Source: Fragilariopsis cylindrus CCMP1102 (lineage: Eukaryota; Bacillariophyta; Bacillariophyceae; Bacillariales; Bacillariaceae). Taken from it: DNA of 51,762 bases. The stretch lies in contig FMBT01000010.1 of NCBI GenBank assembly GCA_900095095.1, positions 1 through 51,762 on the forward strand, given 5' to 3'. The position numbers and the translations under genes are program-made. Below, in pieces: positions 21,748 through 32,574 of the stretch (the first letter of the stretch is position 1; every line of letters starts with the position of its first letter). The notes beneath the pieces were generated by a model that saw nothing but the letters and a program-made list of their open reading frames with translations, was not told where the DNA came from and made no database searches.

Positions 21748-22078
21748 TAGCTCTTAAAAAAATGATGATGAATATTATAAAAATTACGATACTTATAAAA
21801 ATTGCAGACATTGTTGATACTACGTATTTGAACTGAATATTTTTATTTGCTTAGATTTTATTGTATTTACGTAATCTATGTATAATATGCCATGAAATTC
21901 TTATCTATTACTGTTACATATATATTATATAGCTATAGCTTGCGGAGTATGTATGTACTTTTATACAGTACAATAATAATTGATAATAAACGATGTCAAC
22001 ATCGAGTCAACATACATGAAAATGATAAATAATAGATAATAACGACAACATGTAATGGTAGTACATATTATAACTTCA
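21748..22078. other. Convergent 3' intergenic region
   Basis: About 330 bp of AT-rich DNA between the stops of homoserine dehydrogenase and the Mpv17-like gene. Nothing else seen. Confidence 0.5.
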
Positions 22079-22987
22079 TCACATTGTAGCAGTAGCATTT
22101 GCAGGAACCAAGGTTGCACTGTCGAAAACATTGGTAGTGGTACTGTCACTATCCAATATTTCTTGGACTGCATTTTGCATCTCCTTTTCAGGTGCAACAG
22201 AAGTTTTAGCTGACCCAGCATAAACTGATAGGATAAATGTCCATGCAAGACCGGCAACTGATAAAAATGGAATCTGAAGATCTTCTTGTATGTATCCAAA
22301 TTGAACAAATTGAACAGGTATCCAAAAAAGTAAATTACGTTTCATGAGAGGTAGAAAATTTTCCTTTGCTCTTGATAATGCTTGTGATGATGTTAATCCT
22401 TGGATTGCACCCGTTACTGTAAAGAATGCAGGATAATACAGGAATGGTACAATACCCAATTGGGATGATAATGTTTGTTCCATAGCAGCTAATTGTGATG
22501 TGTCAATAATATTATTGTCTGGAAGAATAGATCCAAGATATTGTCCATGACATGTAGCGACAATAATTGGGAATGCAAAATGTTGTAATGCACGGTATGC
22601 CATATCAAAGACAGCGAACGAGGCCCCCCGAGCCTTGTCGTATTCAAAAACACTATCCTCATCTTCATCATTCTTGGTCGCCGTTTGTGTTTGAGCGATA
22701 GCATCCCCACAAACAGCTAATGTCGCCCCCGTCATCATTTTAGTTGGTAATGGATGATTCTTCAATAATTCCTTATATCCAGATAGTGGATCGAATGATT
22801 CGGTCAATGATGCGATAGTGAAAGAATTCGCATTCTCGTTCACATTCGCAGTATGATGTATAGTAGAAGCAAAATCTATTGTTGATTGGATATGTTGATG
22901 AACATCAGGAATACTAAAGCATGTTGTGACAACGACCGTCGTAGTAAATGACGAAACGAAAAGGAAAAATGTGCTTTTTGCAAACAT
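22079..22987 (-). CDS. Mpv17/PMP22-family protein, probably plastid-targeted
   Basis: A 302-aa intronless, uninterrupted frame. The N-terminus has a signal peptide (FFLFVSSFTTTVVVTTC) and a TTCFSIP motif at residues 21-27 that resembles the diatom plastid cleavage site. The family domain begins at YKELLKNHPLPTKMMTGATL (about residue 80), continues with KARGASFAVFDMAYRALQHF, and ends with the signature WIPVQFVQFGYI, then LAWTFILSVYAG. Mpv17/PMP22 proteins are four-helix proteins of organelle inner membranes, some forming pores; the substrate is unclear. A GTT-repeat-rich leader precedes the start, and NOP16 lies divergently upstream. Confidence 0.82.
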   Translation of the reverse strand: MFAKSTFFLFVSSFTTTVVVTTCFSIPDVHQHIQSTIDFASTIHHTANVNENANSFTIASLTESFDPLSGYKELLKNHPLPTKMMTGATLAVCGDAIAQTQTATKNDEDEDSVFEYDKARGASFAVFDMAYRALQHFAFPIIVATCHGQYLGSILPDNNIIDTSQLAAMEQTLSSQLGIVPFLYYPAFFTVTGAIQGLTSSQALSRAKENFLPLMKRNLLFWIPVQFVQFGYIQEDLQIPFLSVAGLAWTFILSVYAGSAKTSVAPEKEMQNAVQEILDSDSTTTNVFDSATLVPANATATM

Positions 22988-23756
22988 TGTAGTGTAGTCG
23001 TTGTTTCTGTTGTTGTTGTTGTTGTTGTTGTATTGTTATTGTATTATTGTTGTATTATTGTTGTACGTGTGATTGGCGCAACGACGGGATCTGTAATGTA
23101 ATTCTGTCGGCACGTCTACTTACTGTATAACTAAATGGTTGTGACGATAATAGCACTACCGTATATTCAATCTACATTTTATCTTGATTGCTTTCATCGT
23201 AACTTTACTGTACCGGCACAATGTATCCGATCCCTCAAAAAACCTGGTTTCTTCTTCAAGTCAATAATAAACACACTATAAACCCTGTGACGTGATCTCG
23301 CAACTTCCAGTGTCTTCCTGAAGCGACGATGATTGCCAGCTGCAGATTATTTTTGATAGGTCGAGAAAACTTGAACATATCACAATTTACTTATCGATTT
23401 ATTTTCGCTTGCATTTTCAATCCTCAATTTACGTGGTAGTAAAAACCAGCAAAATGAAAGCGTGCGGCTTATATAAACTCGAGCGCGCGGTTAGTTCTGC
23501 CGACAGCCACAAATTATTAGAGAGATCAAAAACAAAAAAATAAAAATCTAATCTTATCTCAGAGCAGTATACTTAATTCTTGTACGGAACAACAACAATA
23601 CATTCTCAATGGCCCACCTGAAAAAATCAAAGGAAAGTAATAGCTCCAACGATTGTCAACCCAAGCAACTACAGTACATTAAAGATAATTAATCACCTTC
23701 CGTTGCGCTGATTCTCTCTCTCTCTCTCCTGTTCAATATAAAAATACCCTTCAATC
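22988..23756. other. Divergent Mpv17/NOP16 promoter region
   Basis: 769 bp without a gene. A GTT/ATT trinucleotide microsatellite lies at about 22998-23065 in the likely Mpv17 5' UTR, and a CT repeat near 23713 precedes NOP16. Confidence 0.6.
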
Positions 23757-24317
23757 ATGGTGAAACACGGAACAAACAAGAAACGACGATCTGGACGAAC
23801 TGGAAAAACTAAGTTAAAGAATAGAAATAATTTCACACGATGGGATCCAAATCTTCATAAGAATATAAAAAATGCTACTATTCGTGAACATTGGGATCCA
23901 AGCAAATCTTTTACAGCGAATCTATCTGCTATTGGACTCGTAGCAAGACCAAACGACGATGTAATGAATTTGAATCCACCATCTCAACGTCAACAACAAA
24001 GTATTGAGGAACAAGGTAGTGATGTACCCAATATAGTCGAATTATTTGACATACCCGATTCAGATTTATTGACACAACAAAACCGAGAGAAGCGTTGCGT
24101 CCTTAACGAAGAGGATCAAATATATATTGCTAAATGTATGTCAAAATATGGAGATGATTATACGAAAGCATTTCGTGATATTAAGATCAATTACATGCAA
24201 CACACTGAAACGCAGATACGTAAACTTGGTGCAAGATTTTTACTTCTAACTCCTGAACAAAGGCTTGTTGATGTTCCAAAAAAAGTCAAAGCTTTAATTC
24301 TAGCGGATGATGCATGA
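23757..24317 (+). CDS. NOP16: Ribosome biogenesis protein NOP16
   Basis: A 186-aa intact protein with no introns. NOP16 acts in the nucleolus in assembly of the 60S ribosomal subunit. The basic N-terminus (KKRRSGRTGKTKLKNRNNF) is followed by WDPNLHKNIKNATIREHWDP and SKSFTANLSAIGL, the conserved core; the C-terminal part has DQIYIAKCMSKYGDDYTKAF and MQHTETQIRKL. Length and order of blocks fit the family. It is divergent from the Mpv17-like gene. The start is the first ATG after a CT-rich leader. Confidence 0.92.
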   Translation: MVKHGTNKKRRSGRTGKTKLKNRNNFTRWDPNLHKNIKNATIREHWDPSKSFTANLSAIGLVARPNDDVMNLNPPSQRQQQSIEEQGSDVPNIVELFDIPDSDLLTQQNREKRCVLNEEDQIYIAKCMSKYGDDYTKAFRDIKINYMQHTETQIRKLGARFLLLTPEQRLVDVPKKVKALILADDA

Positions 24318-25526
24318 AGATAATAAGGAATATGGAAGATTAAGATATATTAATTAATAATATGAATACTAATTGTACAATGTAATACCAAAAAATGCTC
24401 CATGGGGGTTCTAATATGATAATAAACTGGTAATTTTAGTCGTTTTCTTCCCTTCCTTCTTTTTGTTTTGATAACATATTAATACTTTTTTTTTTTTTTT
24501 TCTTTTTGTTTTGATAACATATTAATACTTATACAATTATTTGTTGAAGGTCAAGCTAAATTACAAGATTCAACCATAACTACTTAGATAAATCGTAATA
24601 GAGGTAACTTTTTAGAGACAAAAAAAACACTGTATTCAATAGAAAGACAACCAGTATCCACATTCTTTTCCTGAAGTTGAACTGGATAGGTATTAAGTAT
24701 TATTAATCCTCATGTTTGAAAAAATGGAAAGCAACCTTAAGTTCCAAGGTGAATCAGCAAATGATTTAATTATATGGAAATGATTCCCACAGTTTTTCCT
24801 TTTAATTGCTACTCAAATATTCATACATTGAGTGGTATGATCGATGCACCTCTAATGAATAATACACACAATTAAGTATACTCATTCAATTGGATTGGAT
24901 GAGGTATAGTAGATGATTTTTAAGTAAGAAAAGTAGTAGTAATAAGTGTCAAAGAACAAAAAATGACTACAGATATGCAATAACAACAGCACCATCAATA
25001 CACTTTTCTTTTCAAATCTAAGTTCTTCCCATTATTCTTGTGCATTATATATACTGTAAAGGGGTAAGAGGAATTATACTATTATTATTATTAGTTTTAA
25101 ATCTATCTAATAATGGATGTTGTGATCTACGATTAGTACGACTAACTGAACGAATTGGTGCAATTTGCGCGATTTCCAAAATCCGACTTCAACGTGAGAG
25201 GCAACGGATTTTTTGTGGAAAAGAATTAATTCATGTCAATAATTTTTGAGAGGAATTGATGTCATTGGTCGTTGCTGCTTTTTGACATCAAAAGATCTCG
25301 ATATCAATAGATTGTAAATACAGTACGACGTAATTCGACGTAGAGATAATAGTAGAGATACTAGAAATACTAGTAGAGATACCAGTATTTTCATTCCTGA
25401 ATAAAATAGCAGAAAGCAGAATACAGTGCATTGCTTTGCTCTCATAATTCTCATTTTGCATTGTTCAAAACAATCACCCTCGACTCTTCGCCTATCTCCC
25501 ATTTATCAAAACAACAACTTTCCAAG
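24318..25526. other. Intergenic region, AT-rich
   Basis: About 1.2 kb with no supported gene. It contains a perfect 29-bp direct repeat around a T run at 24459-24530. The open frames at 25040-25249 and 25236-25502 look random. The last 130 bp are the promoter and leader of the micro-exon gene that follows. Confidence 0.5.
24459..24530. repeat. Perfect 29-bp direct repeat separated by poly(T)
   Basis: The 29-bp sequences 24459-24487 and 24502-24530 (both CTTTTTGTTTTGATAACA then TATTAATACTT) are identical, with only T residues between them. This could be a slippage duplication or an assembly artefact. Confidence 0.85.
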
Positions 25527-26175
25527 ATGCGTAAGTTGTCGTCTCGTTCCTCCTTCTTGCTATTCGCTCGCTCTCCCTCTCCTCTCGCACACACACACAC
25601 ACACACTGCACTCATCTCGTCTCGTTGGCTTTCTCACTATTCTTATACTTGATTAATCATTCGGTTCGCTCTCTCTCTCCACACACTCACTCACTCACTC
25701 ACTCACACAGCAACCGGTACTAACAGTCAAGGGAATTCTTACAAGTAAGTTTTGCTGTTGTGTATTCAAAGACATTTGTTTTTCTTTTCTTCATTTTGAG
25801 ACTATTTGATATTGTCGAGTACATCCTTCTCACTTTATTTCGATCTTTGTTGACATGAAATTACAGTACTCCAGGAGGTACAAATTCTGGTGATAGTTCC
25901 TATAGTTGTAAGATACTTTTACTTTATGTGGAGGAATGCTATTATATTGTTGCCTTTCCGTATCGTCCCTTTTTTCGATCTTGTTCCAACCCTGATATCT
26001 AATATTGCCTTTTCTTTTTCTTCCTTTATATTTTCTAAACTTGACATTCAATTCAATAGATTCGAACAATGATGGAAGTTACTATTACTCCAACGACAAC
26101 GGGTCGACATACCACAGCAGCAGTTCTGGTAGCAATACTTACACTTCTCCTAGCGGGCAGAGTTCAAGTAAATAA
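25527..26175 (+). CDS. Small Ser/Gly/Asn/Tyr-rich protein, four exons, 4-nt first coding exon
   Basis: The model joins 25527-25530 (ATGC), 25711-25744, 25867-25907 and 26060-26175, using donors GTAAGT, GTAAGT and GTAAGA and acceptors CAG, CAG and TAG. All phases agree and give 65 codons ending in TAA. The 64-aa product starts MPTGTNSQGNSYNTPGG, then has a Tyr-rich repeat-like core (YSNNDGSYYYS, NDNGSTYHS) and ends YTSPSGQSSSK. It has no Cys, no signal peptide and no TM segment. Three in-phase introns within 195 coding bases are strong evidence that this is real. I do not recognise a function; a disordered or self-assembling small protein is possible. The first intron is crowded with CT and CA repeats. 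Confidence 0.75.
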
Positions 26176-26527
26176 AGGAAAAATGGAATATCTTTGAATT
26201 GCGAGAAGACAAAAGTTTCTTCCGTAATCCTTTTTCTTTCCATCCGTGTTGACTGATATCGAGATCGATCGGCAGCATCGCTTTCTTCCTCGATTCAAGA
26301 TTATATTATACTTAAAATAACCTAATAAATAACATTATCTTTTTAAATAAACTTAAGTAAAAATAAAGTTACTGTAAACTGAATCTTGGCCTATTTGTAT
26401 ACGATTCGATAGTTCTTATATGTATGTAATATACATATACATATACTAACCATTCTAACATCCACTGCTATGAGGGATAGTAGATGATTTATTTATTTTT
26501 GCTTCATTTATGTTCATGTTTATTTTA
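26176..26527. other. Convergent 3' intergenic region
   Basis: 352 bp of AT-rich sequence between the micro-exon gene and the stop of the FHA-WDR70 gene. Only 3' UTR-like sequence is seen. Confidence 0.5.
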
Positions 26528-29041
26528 TTATTTCTTCTTGTTGTTCATTTCATCCATTTCTTGTTCGATAGTCTTTGTTGTTAATATACGTTCGATGTTT
26601 CCTTCATAGGCCTGTCCAATAAATGATTTGCCCTCATTATATTCTGCCAAAGCCTCCCGTGGATCTTTCCCAGCTATAATCTTCTGTTTCGATGAATTAC
26701 CGTCACTTATCATTTGCTTAAACATTATATCGGAAGTATTATAGATATCCTTCGAAGGTTTCTGGGGAATGCGCTGCGCAACAGACTCTCTATGCTCTTC
26801 CTCGCTACGTTGCTTCTTGCTACTACGTGGTTTGTCAGTACTGAAAAGGGGTAATGAATTGGGAGTAATGATCTCTTCGTGTCGGATAGCAGTTCCGGGG
26901 GGAGGGGCGCGTGATTTATATATATCTTGAAGCTCATCTTCGATATTCTTGCGTTTCCGTCGACGGCTACTTGTTAAAAGAATTCCTTTCTTAGACCAAT
27001 CGGTGGAATACCAGATTTGGAATCCCTTCGGAGTTGTAACTAGGATCTGGTTCAGTTTTTGGTGCCAAGAGAGACTCAAGATGGAATGCCCAGTATCTGT
27101 ATCTAGGACAGGCAAAGAGTAGATAGGCGTCAGGGATTTATTATTCTCCAGTTTCTGTGCTTCTTAGATATGATGAATATTTCAAGGCTACTACGAACTA
27201 CTCGACTATTATTTTCGTCCCTTGTACTGGTAGCTATACATAATACTTTTCCATTCGGAGAAAATGCCATGGTGGGCGTGCTGCTATTGACATCATCGTC
27301 ATGAAGAGGCAGATTGACGAATTTCATCCATGGCGGAGTAGAAGTCGAAAGTTAGAGGCTTATTCCATACCGTTACCTCTGTTTTTGTGCGTACTGCCAA
27401 TTTGGTTTCATCAACTGAATATACCAGACTCACAATAGAATATCCGTCTTTGCTACCTAATAGTGCTGGTGATGCTTGGACGGATTGCTGTGGTCGAAGT
27501 TTGGAAACAAGTGGATATTTGTATATTTGAAGACTCCCACATTCAGTACCGATGGCAAGTGTATTTGTCGATACGGCCAAGCACGTAGGGATTGTCTTTC
27601 GACCTGTCCTCAAGTGTTTGATCACCACCACATCTGAACAATTTAGCATACCAAAAGAGAACTTTCCTTTATCGATATTCCAAGATCTCATACTTCCATC
27701 ACGAGACGTGGTAAAAACAATAGATTTGTGCAGTGGGTGCCATCCAACGCTTGTTACGGCCGCTGTATGACCAATGGTTTTTGAGGGATCACGTACGTAA
27801 ACGTCTCCACGAACAAATTTAACGAGTTCTTGTCCATCACGGTCGAAAACTCTACATTGAGATGAGCCAGTCCCAATCAGTATCGAAGAACCGTCAGCGC
27901 TATATGCCATACTCAGAATGGGATACCCATCTTCCACTATACCATTAAAAAAAGGTACAGGATCTAGAAGATTGTACCCAGCAAAGTCATAAAGTTTCAA
28001 AGAGGAGTCCATACTTGCTATGGCAAAGCGGGAACCCGTCGGATCCATGACGGCACATGACATGGCAGATGATTCCAAAACAGCCATATCAGTACAGTCT
28101 GTAAGTGGTAGACGGTATTTTCGAGAACTTTTTTCCTATGAGGTGAACATTGTTGATTATTCTGTGAGGCGGAAATAGTTGTAGACGATGAAATTTTCTC
28201 TCCCGTAGACGACAAATTCGTTTGATTTTCCTCGGTGAAAGATGGCACGAACTTCGTGTAAGTTGGTTTTTGTTCTAGCGAAGACATCATAGCGGCAATT
28301 TCTGCTTGTCTTCTTGCCCGTCCTGTTAAACCAGCATATTGGTCTTCTTCTTCTTCTTCCGTTTCTTTCTCTAAGTTTGCATTTTTATTACTATCACTTT
28401 CATTGTGACGGTCTATTTCCCCTTCCGGTGCTTCATTATTCGTCGTTGTTGTTTTTGTTGTTGTTGTTTGTGTTGGCTTCCTCATGTCACCGTCACTAAT
28501 TTTACTGTTGTTGTGTTGGTCGTCGTCGTCGTCATCATTATTACTATCTTTTCCTCCCATCGAACGGTCAAAATTGGATTTGCCTTTCCAAATTGAATCG
28601 TATCCCCATTTCTCAATCGTACCGGTGTCTTTGTCTTTATTTTCTTTTGATTTATGAATGTACCAGCTTTGGTTTCTAAATCAAAAACATACAAGTCCGG
28701 TCGTTGTTGTTGTTGTTGTTGTTGTCGTATCGTTTCGTTTCCGTGTTTGTCGTAGAATTAGAAGCAGAAGCAGACGACGTTGATGTGCTACTGTTGCAAT
28801 TAGTGTAATAATACAGCAATGCATGTTGACGACTCAATGATTTGTGTGTGATTCGGATATCACACGACGAGGCCTGACGACCAACCACAAGGGCGTTACG
28901 ATTCGAAATAACTTGTGACGATTTACCAATTTCGATGGTATTGGTATCATTATTATCGGGAAGCGCTAGAACTGCTGACGGATAAGAAGAGCAATGTGTG
29001 GTAGACTTTTCAGGAATTCCTTCGAATAACTGTAGATTCAT
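26528..29041 (-). CDS. FHA-domain protein fused to WDR70-type WD40 propeller, frame-broken
   Basis: From the ATG at 29041 an FHA domain is visible: VVGRQASSCDIRITHKSLSR, HALLYYY, then LYVFDLETKAGTFINQKKI and RLRNGDTIQFG. A Asp/Thr/Glu-rich linker follows (with TGRARRQAEIAAMMSSLEQK), then a WD40 propeller of the WDR70/GAD-1 family: LPLTDCTDM, MDPTGSRFAIASMDSSLKLY, DFAG, GTGSSQCRVFDRDG, KTIGHTAAVTSVGWHPLHKS, WHQKLNQILV. The family tail is seen in EEIITPNSLPLFS and KDPREALAEY. WDR70 in animals and fission yeast works with CUL4-DDB1 in H2B ubiquitination during DNA repair. FHA domains bind phosphothreonine. Five one-base frame changes are needed (near 28700, 28580, 28130 in a T6 run, 27335 and 27162), but the domain order is unmistakable. 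Confidence 0.82.
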
Positions 29042-29813
29042 TTTGCCGGTGGTGATATGTTTCGATTACAAACGTGTTTCTGTTCCATAATATTAGTATG
29101 TAATGACAACGGTGATGAGACTTCTTGTCGACGGTATTGTCTGTTGCTTTGTTGCTTTCACATCCAATCCTAACAATCGTTTTGGAGTTGAATACGAATA
29201 CAGCGTACAAAAAGAAAAAAGAAAAAATGTATGTTTCTAGATCATTAATTCACGCGGGATTCGCAAGAATTTCTTTTCTTCAGTACGAGACAGAACTATT
29301 TTTGTCGAGTATTAGTCGAGTCGTGACGATACTACTTCCCCGTGCAACGCATAATTATTGCGAGATATCGCTTTTGAAGCCATAAAAGGACGATTAACCT
29401 TACAATACACTCACAAAATAAGAAAACAAAAAAGTGTTCAACCACATGCTATATTTATGTTGTGCAAATTATCTCGTCAAATCCCGCGCGAATTATGCGT
29501 GGCACGGAGGTAGGAGAAGGTGAACACAAAAAACACACCGCGCCTCCTTCCTCTCACGTTGAACGTACAACGTAGTCGTAGTATTTACAGGCCATACAAT
29601 TGTGTATAAAACTGACACCTGACAACTGACAACTCAACGATAACAACATCAATCTACGAATAAACGACGGCTAAGACTTCTGTTACTACGACTACACTAC
29701 TACTACTACGACTATTCACAACAACTACTTTCCCCAGTCGATAGTATCCCTGACCTTTCTATTAGAATAAAAAGTTACTTCTTGCAAAGTTTCTATACCT
29801 ATAATCAATCAAT
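29042..29813. other. Divergent FHA-WDR70/repeat-protein promoter region
   Basis: 772 bp. The open frames seen here have no conserved features. The last 200 bp are CT/CA-rich leader before the 4-nt first exon at 29814. Confidence 0.5.
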
Positions 29814-30516
29814 ATGGGTAAGTTTAAAGAATTATGTGCTGTGCATGTGCTGTGCTGTTTGAGCTCGTGTTTTGTGTTTTTATTTCATCTCATTCTTTGT
29901 TTTTATTCTCTTCCTATGATCTTTATTCAGCGGAATTAATGTTTGGTTTGGGTCAGACAAAGAAGAAGAAGGAATCGGAGGCTAAAGTTAGAACTACGAA
30001 AGCAAATTTAAAGGATGTAAATATCACGGAAACTATTGAATCGAATGTAAGAGGTGTACAACACAACCGGGAAAAGAGTGAGAAGGCAACAGCAAGAACC
30101 ACAAGGACCAATCTTCGTGATGTAAACATAACAGAGACTCTTGAAGGGAGTATAAGAGGTAGTCAACACAATCGGGAAAAGACTGAAAAGGCATCAATAA
30201 GAACCACCAAGGACAATCTGAAGGATGTTAATATCACTGATACAATTGAATCTGATGTAAGAAAAGAACACAATACACGTGAAAAGGATTGGAAGGAAAC
30301 GGGAAAGCAGCAAAAAAAGAGCAATACGAACTTTGATATGGCCCGTAAGTGAAACGAAAACGAATGAATTCAATTTTTGTCTAATTTCTTTTTTGAACTA
30401 TATTGTCACCATATTATGATTGAGAAATTTTGATACTCACACTATACTGTACATTATCCTTGACTGTATTATTTTTGTCGTGATTGCTTTTTTCAGGAGC
30501 ACTTTTCAATAATTAA
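29814..30516 (+). CDS. Protein of three 35-residue repeats, 4-nt first coding exon
   Basis: Exons 29814-29817 (ATGG), 29931-30344 and 30497-30516, with GTAAGT donors and CAG acceptors, give 146 codons in phase. After a basic leader (GLGQTKKKKESEA) the 145-aa product has three repeats of exactly 35 residues, with RTTK/RTTR at residues 22, 57 and 92 and the core NLKDVNITETIE, then VRG-QHNREK. The end is ...NFDMARALFNN. The repeats are highly charged, have no Cys and no TM segment, and 35 residues equals five heptads, so a continuous helix or coiled coil is possible. I do not recognise the family. It is divergent from the FHA-WDR70 gene. Confidence 0.8.
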
Positions 30517-31545
30517 ATGAGATAAGATTGTTACTGCATGTGATTTATAATGTGGACCGACGACTATGGGAATTAGGATAAAAAGAAGAAGAGATAAAGG
30601 AAAATAAGAATAATTTAGAGTTCGCAATATTCTGATAATACACAGCATTGAATATAAATTTGAAGGAGCATTCAGAACTAGATTTGCGTGGTTATAAATA
30701 TTAGCTATTCATACTAGAAAATCATAATTATTATTTTTGCGTCTTCGATATTCTTTAACATCTAGAGGCTAACTGGGAGTAACACATCTGGCAAAATGTT
30801 ATACCCTCAATTGTTAAAGTTCTTATACTATCTATACAATTGTAAAAAATGCATCAGAAGTTTATCCACAACTTCTTCCGTGCCCAACGTAATTAGGACC
30901 TGTGTCAACTTTTGTATGACATGTTGTTAATCTTCAATGCAACAAGGTTCTTATTCTTGTTACACATCAAGTGTAAATTGGATTGTGCAAGCAACAGGAG
31001 AAAATATGACTGAATATGGAGTTCAAAAAGATGTTCACTGATTACAATGCTATTATTTCCATATTATGGTTCACTGCACATATCCTAGTCAGATATGGGA
31101 CATACGGATGAGATACAGGTATTATAATCCTCCATAAATAGGAACTGTGCCATATTGATTGAGTGAGTCATGGATGGTATCGTGACCATTATTGCACCTA
31201 TTTCGCTACGATCGATTTGCTTCTCAATTCGTATGGAATCCAAGCGATAGCGCGCGGTAAACGAAACATCGATCGATCGAATCCATCACGGGCACAAACA
31301 AAAAAAACCTCCCATCACAAAATCGTGGCGACAACAGAAAATCTCCTTCACGACTTGCCTGCTGGGCTCAATGCAGGTAAGCAAAACGAAACAGCAACAA
31401 AAACACGGAGCAAGACATTTCACTTTCATAGTATTTGTCTGAAACTTCATCGCTCGTCATCTCAGTAAAAAGGCATTTTAAGTGATACATATCGTTGTAC
31501 CTGGCAAATAATCATTATAATAAAGCATAGTAGAAAGACTAAAAC
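30517..31545. other. Intergenic region, AT-rich
   Basis: About 1 kb without a supported gene. An open frame at 31163-31468 has no ATG at its start; a GTAAGC at about 31378 inside it might be the donor of a 5' UTR intron for the gene at 31546, but this is weak. Confidence 0.45.
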
Positions 31546-32574
31546 ATGGGACGTCGATACCGATACGGCCATAGTAGCCCTCACGATGCAAGTCCTCATT
31601 ATGGGATGCTAAACTTTCTCATAGGACTTGCAGTTTTAATTTGCCTTTGGAACGTGTGGACAGCGCCGTCGCCAGATACAGATACATCCTACGTAACAAA
31701 CAATAGTCAAAAATATTCTTACAGTAGCAACGATGGTCGAATGAGAATGAATTCGGGAAAGGAACAAGAAGAACAACAGCAACATTCGAATCAACAGGAC
31801 GAAATGTCATACTCTGCGTCTTTGAGTGATGGTAGTAGCAGGGTCAAAGATCCTTACCTGAAAATGTCATCCTCCGGAAAAACAACTGATTCTCTCATGA
31901 AAAGCCAGCAATTGCGATTGATTCCGACGACATTGATAGATGGACATAAAGTAATCGTTTTGTCGCCGTCGATCGCTCATAGACTACGACAAGAGGAAGA
32001 TTCTCACACTATGAATGGCTTTCAAGTGAGAGCACAGCGTCAACGTCAGCAGCAACATCAGCCAAAGCAGTCGCTTCAAAATGTTCAGACTGTACCCGCA
32101 ACTTTCCCATTGGCATCCACGAGCGATAACCTACCCAAGACGAGGACCTTGCCGAGCAAAAGAAGCTTATCCGAATATTCATCTTCGAATAACATTCATA
32201 AGTCACAGCCAGTCCAAAATCCTACATGGTCGTCATCGTCGTCATCTCCCAGAAATATTGGCAATAATTCATCCGCAGAACATTCGTTATCGTCATCATC
32301 ATATAACCGGGGTAACCGTCGTCCTTTGCGCTGGTCACACTTTATTTACGCTACTGCAATTTCTTGCTCCTTATTGGCTGGTGGGGTCTATGCAAAGCGT
32401 ACATTGGAGCGAATTGATCGTTGGGAACAGCTTTCTAAGGAAGATTCCTTAGCGTTTAATATTGCATACACAACGACGACAATGGACACTTATAGTGACG
32501 TGAGCTACGGATCTTTCGGTTCTGTTTCAACTACTGATTGGTCGGGAGATTACCTCGATCGCTTTGACGTATAA
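31546..32574 (+). CDS. Two-TM Ser/Gln-rich protein with acidic YGSFG/WSGD tail
   Basis: A 342-aa intact frame starting MGRRYRYGHSSPHD. A first hydrophobic helix (MLNFLIGLAVLICLWNVW) lies at residues 21-38. A long Ser/Gln/Asn-rich middle contains one ordered-looking block (LRLIPTTLIDGHKVIVLSPS). A second helix (FIYATAISCSLLAGGVYA) lies near residue 275, followed by a charged segment (RTLERIDRWEQLSKEDSL) and an acidic tail (AYTTTTMDTYSD, YGSFGSV, DWSGDYLDRFDV). I know no function. The two ordered ends and the disordered middle suggest a membrane hairpin or tether. The tail's patterned aromatic and acidic residues look conserved, which a search of diatom proteomes would show. Confidence 0.6.
   Translation: MGRRYRYGHSSPHDASPHYGMLNFLIGLAVLICLWNVWTAPSPDTDTSYVTNNSQKYSYSSNDGRMRMNSGKEQEEQQQHSNQQDEMSYSASLSDGSSRVKDPYLKMSSSGKTTDSLMKSQQLRLIPTTLIDGHKVIVLSPSIAHRLRQEEDSHTMNGFQVRAQRQRQQQHQPKQSLQNVQTVPATFPLASTSDNLPKTRTLPSKRSLSEYSSSNNIHKSQPVQNPTWSSSSSSPRNIGNNSSAEHSLSSSSYNRGNRRPLRWSHFIYATAISCSLLAGGVYAKRTLERIDRWEQLSKEDSLAFNIAYTTTTMDTYSDVSYGSFGSVSTTDWSGDYLDRFDV

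Noticed and set aside
31163-31468. 101-codon forward frame before the two-TM gene
   Set aside because: Starts with GTG, has no recognisable motif; a GTAAGC inside could be a 5' UTR donor but there is no decisive evidence.
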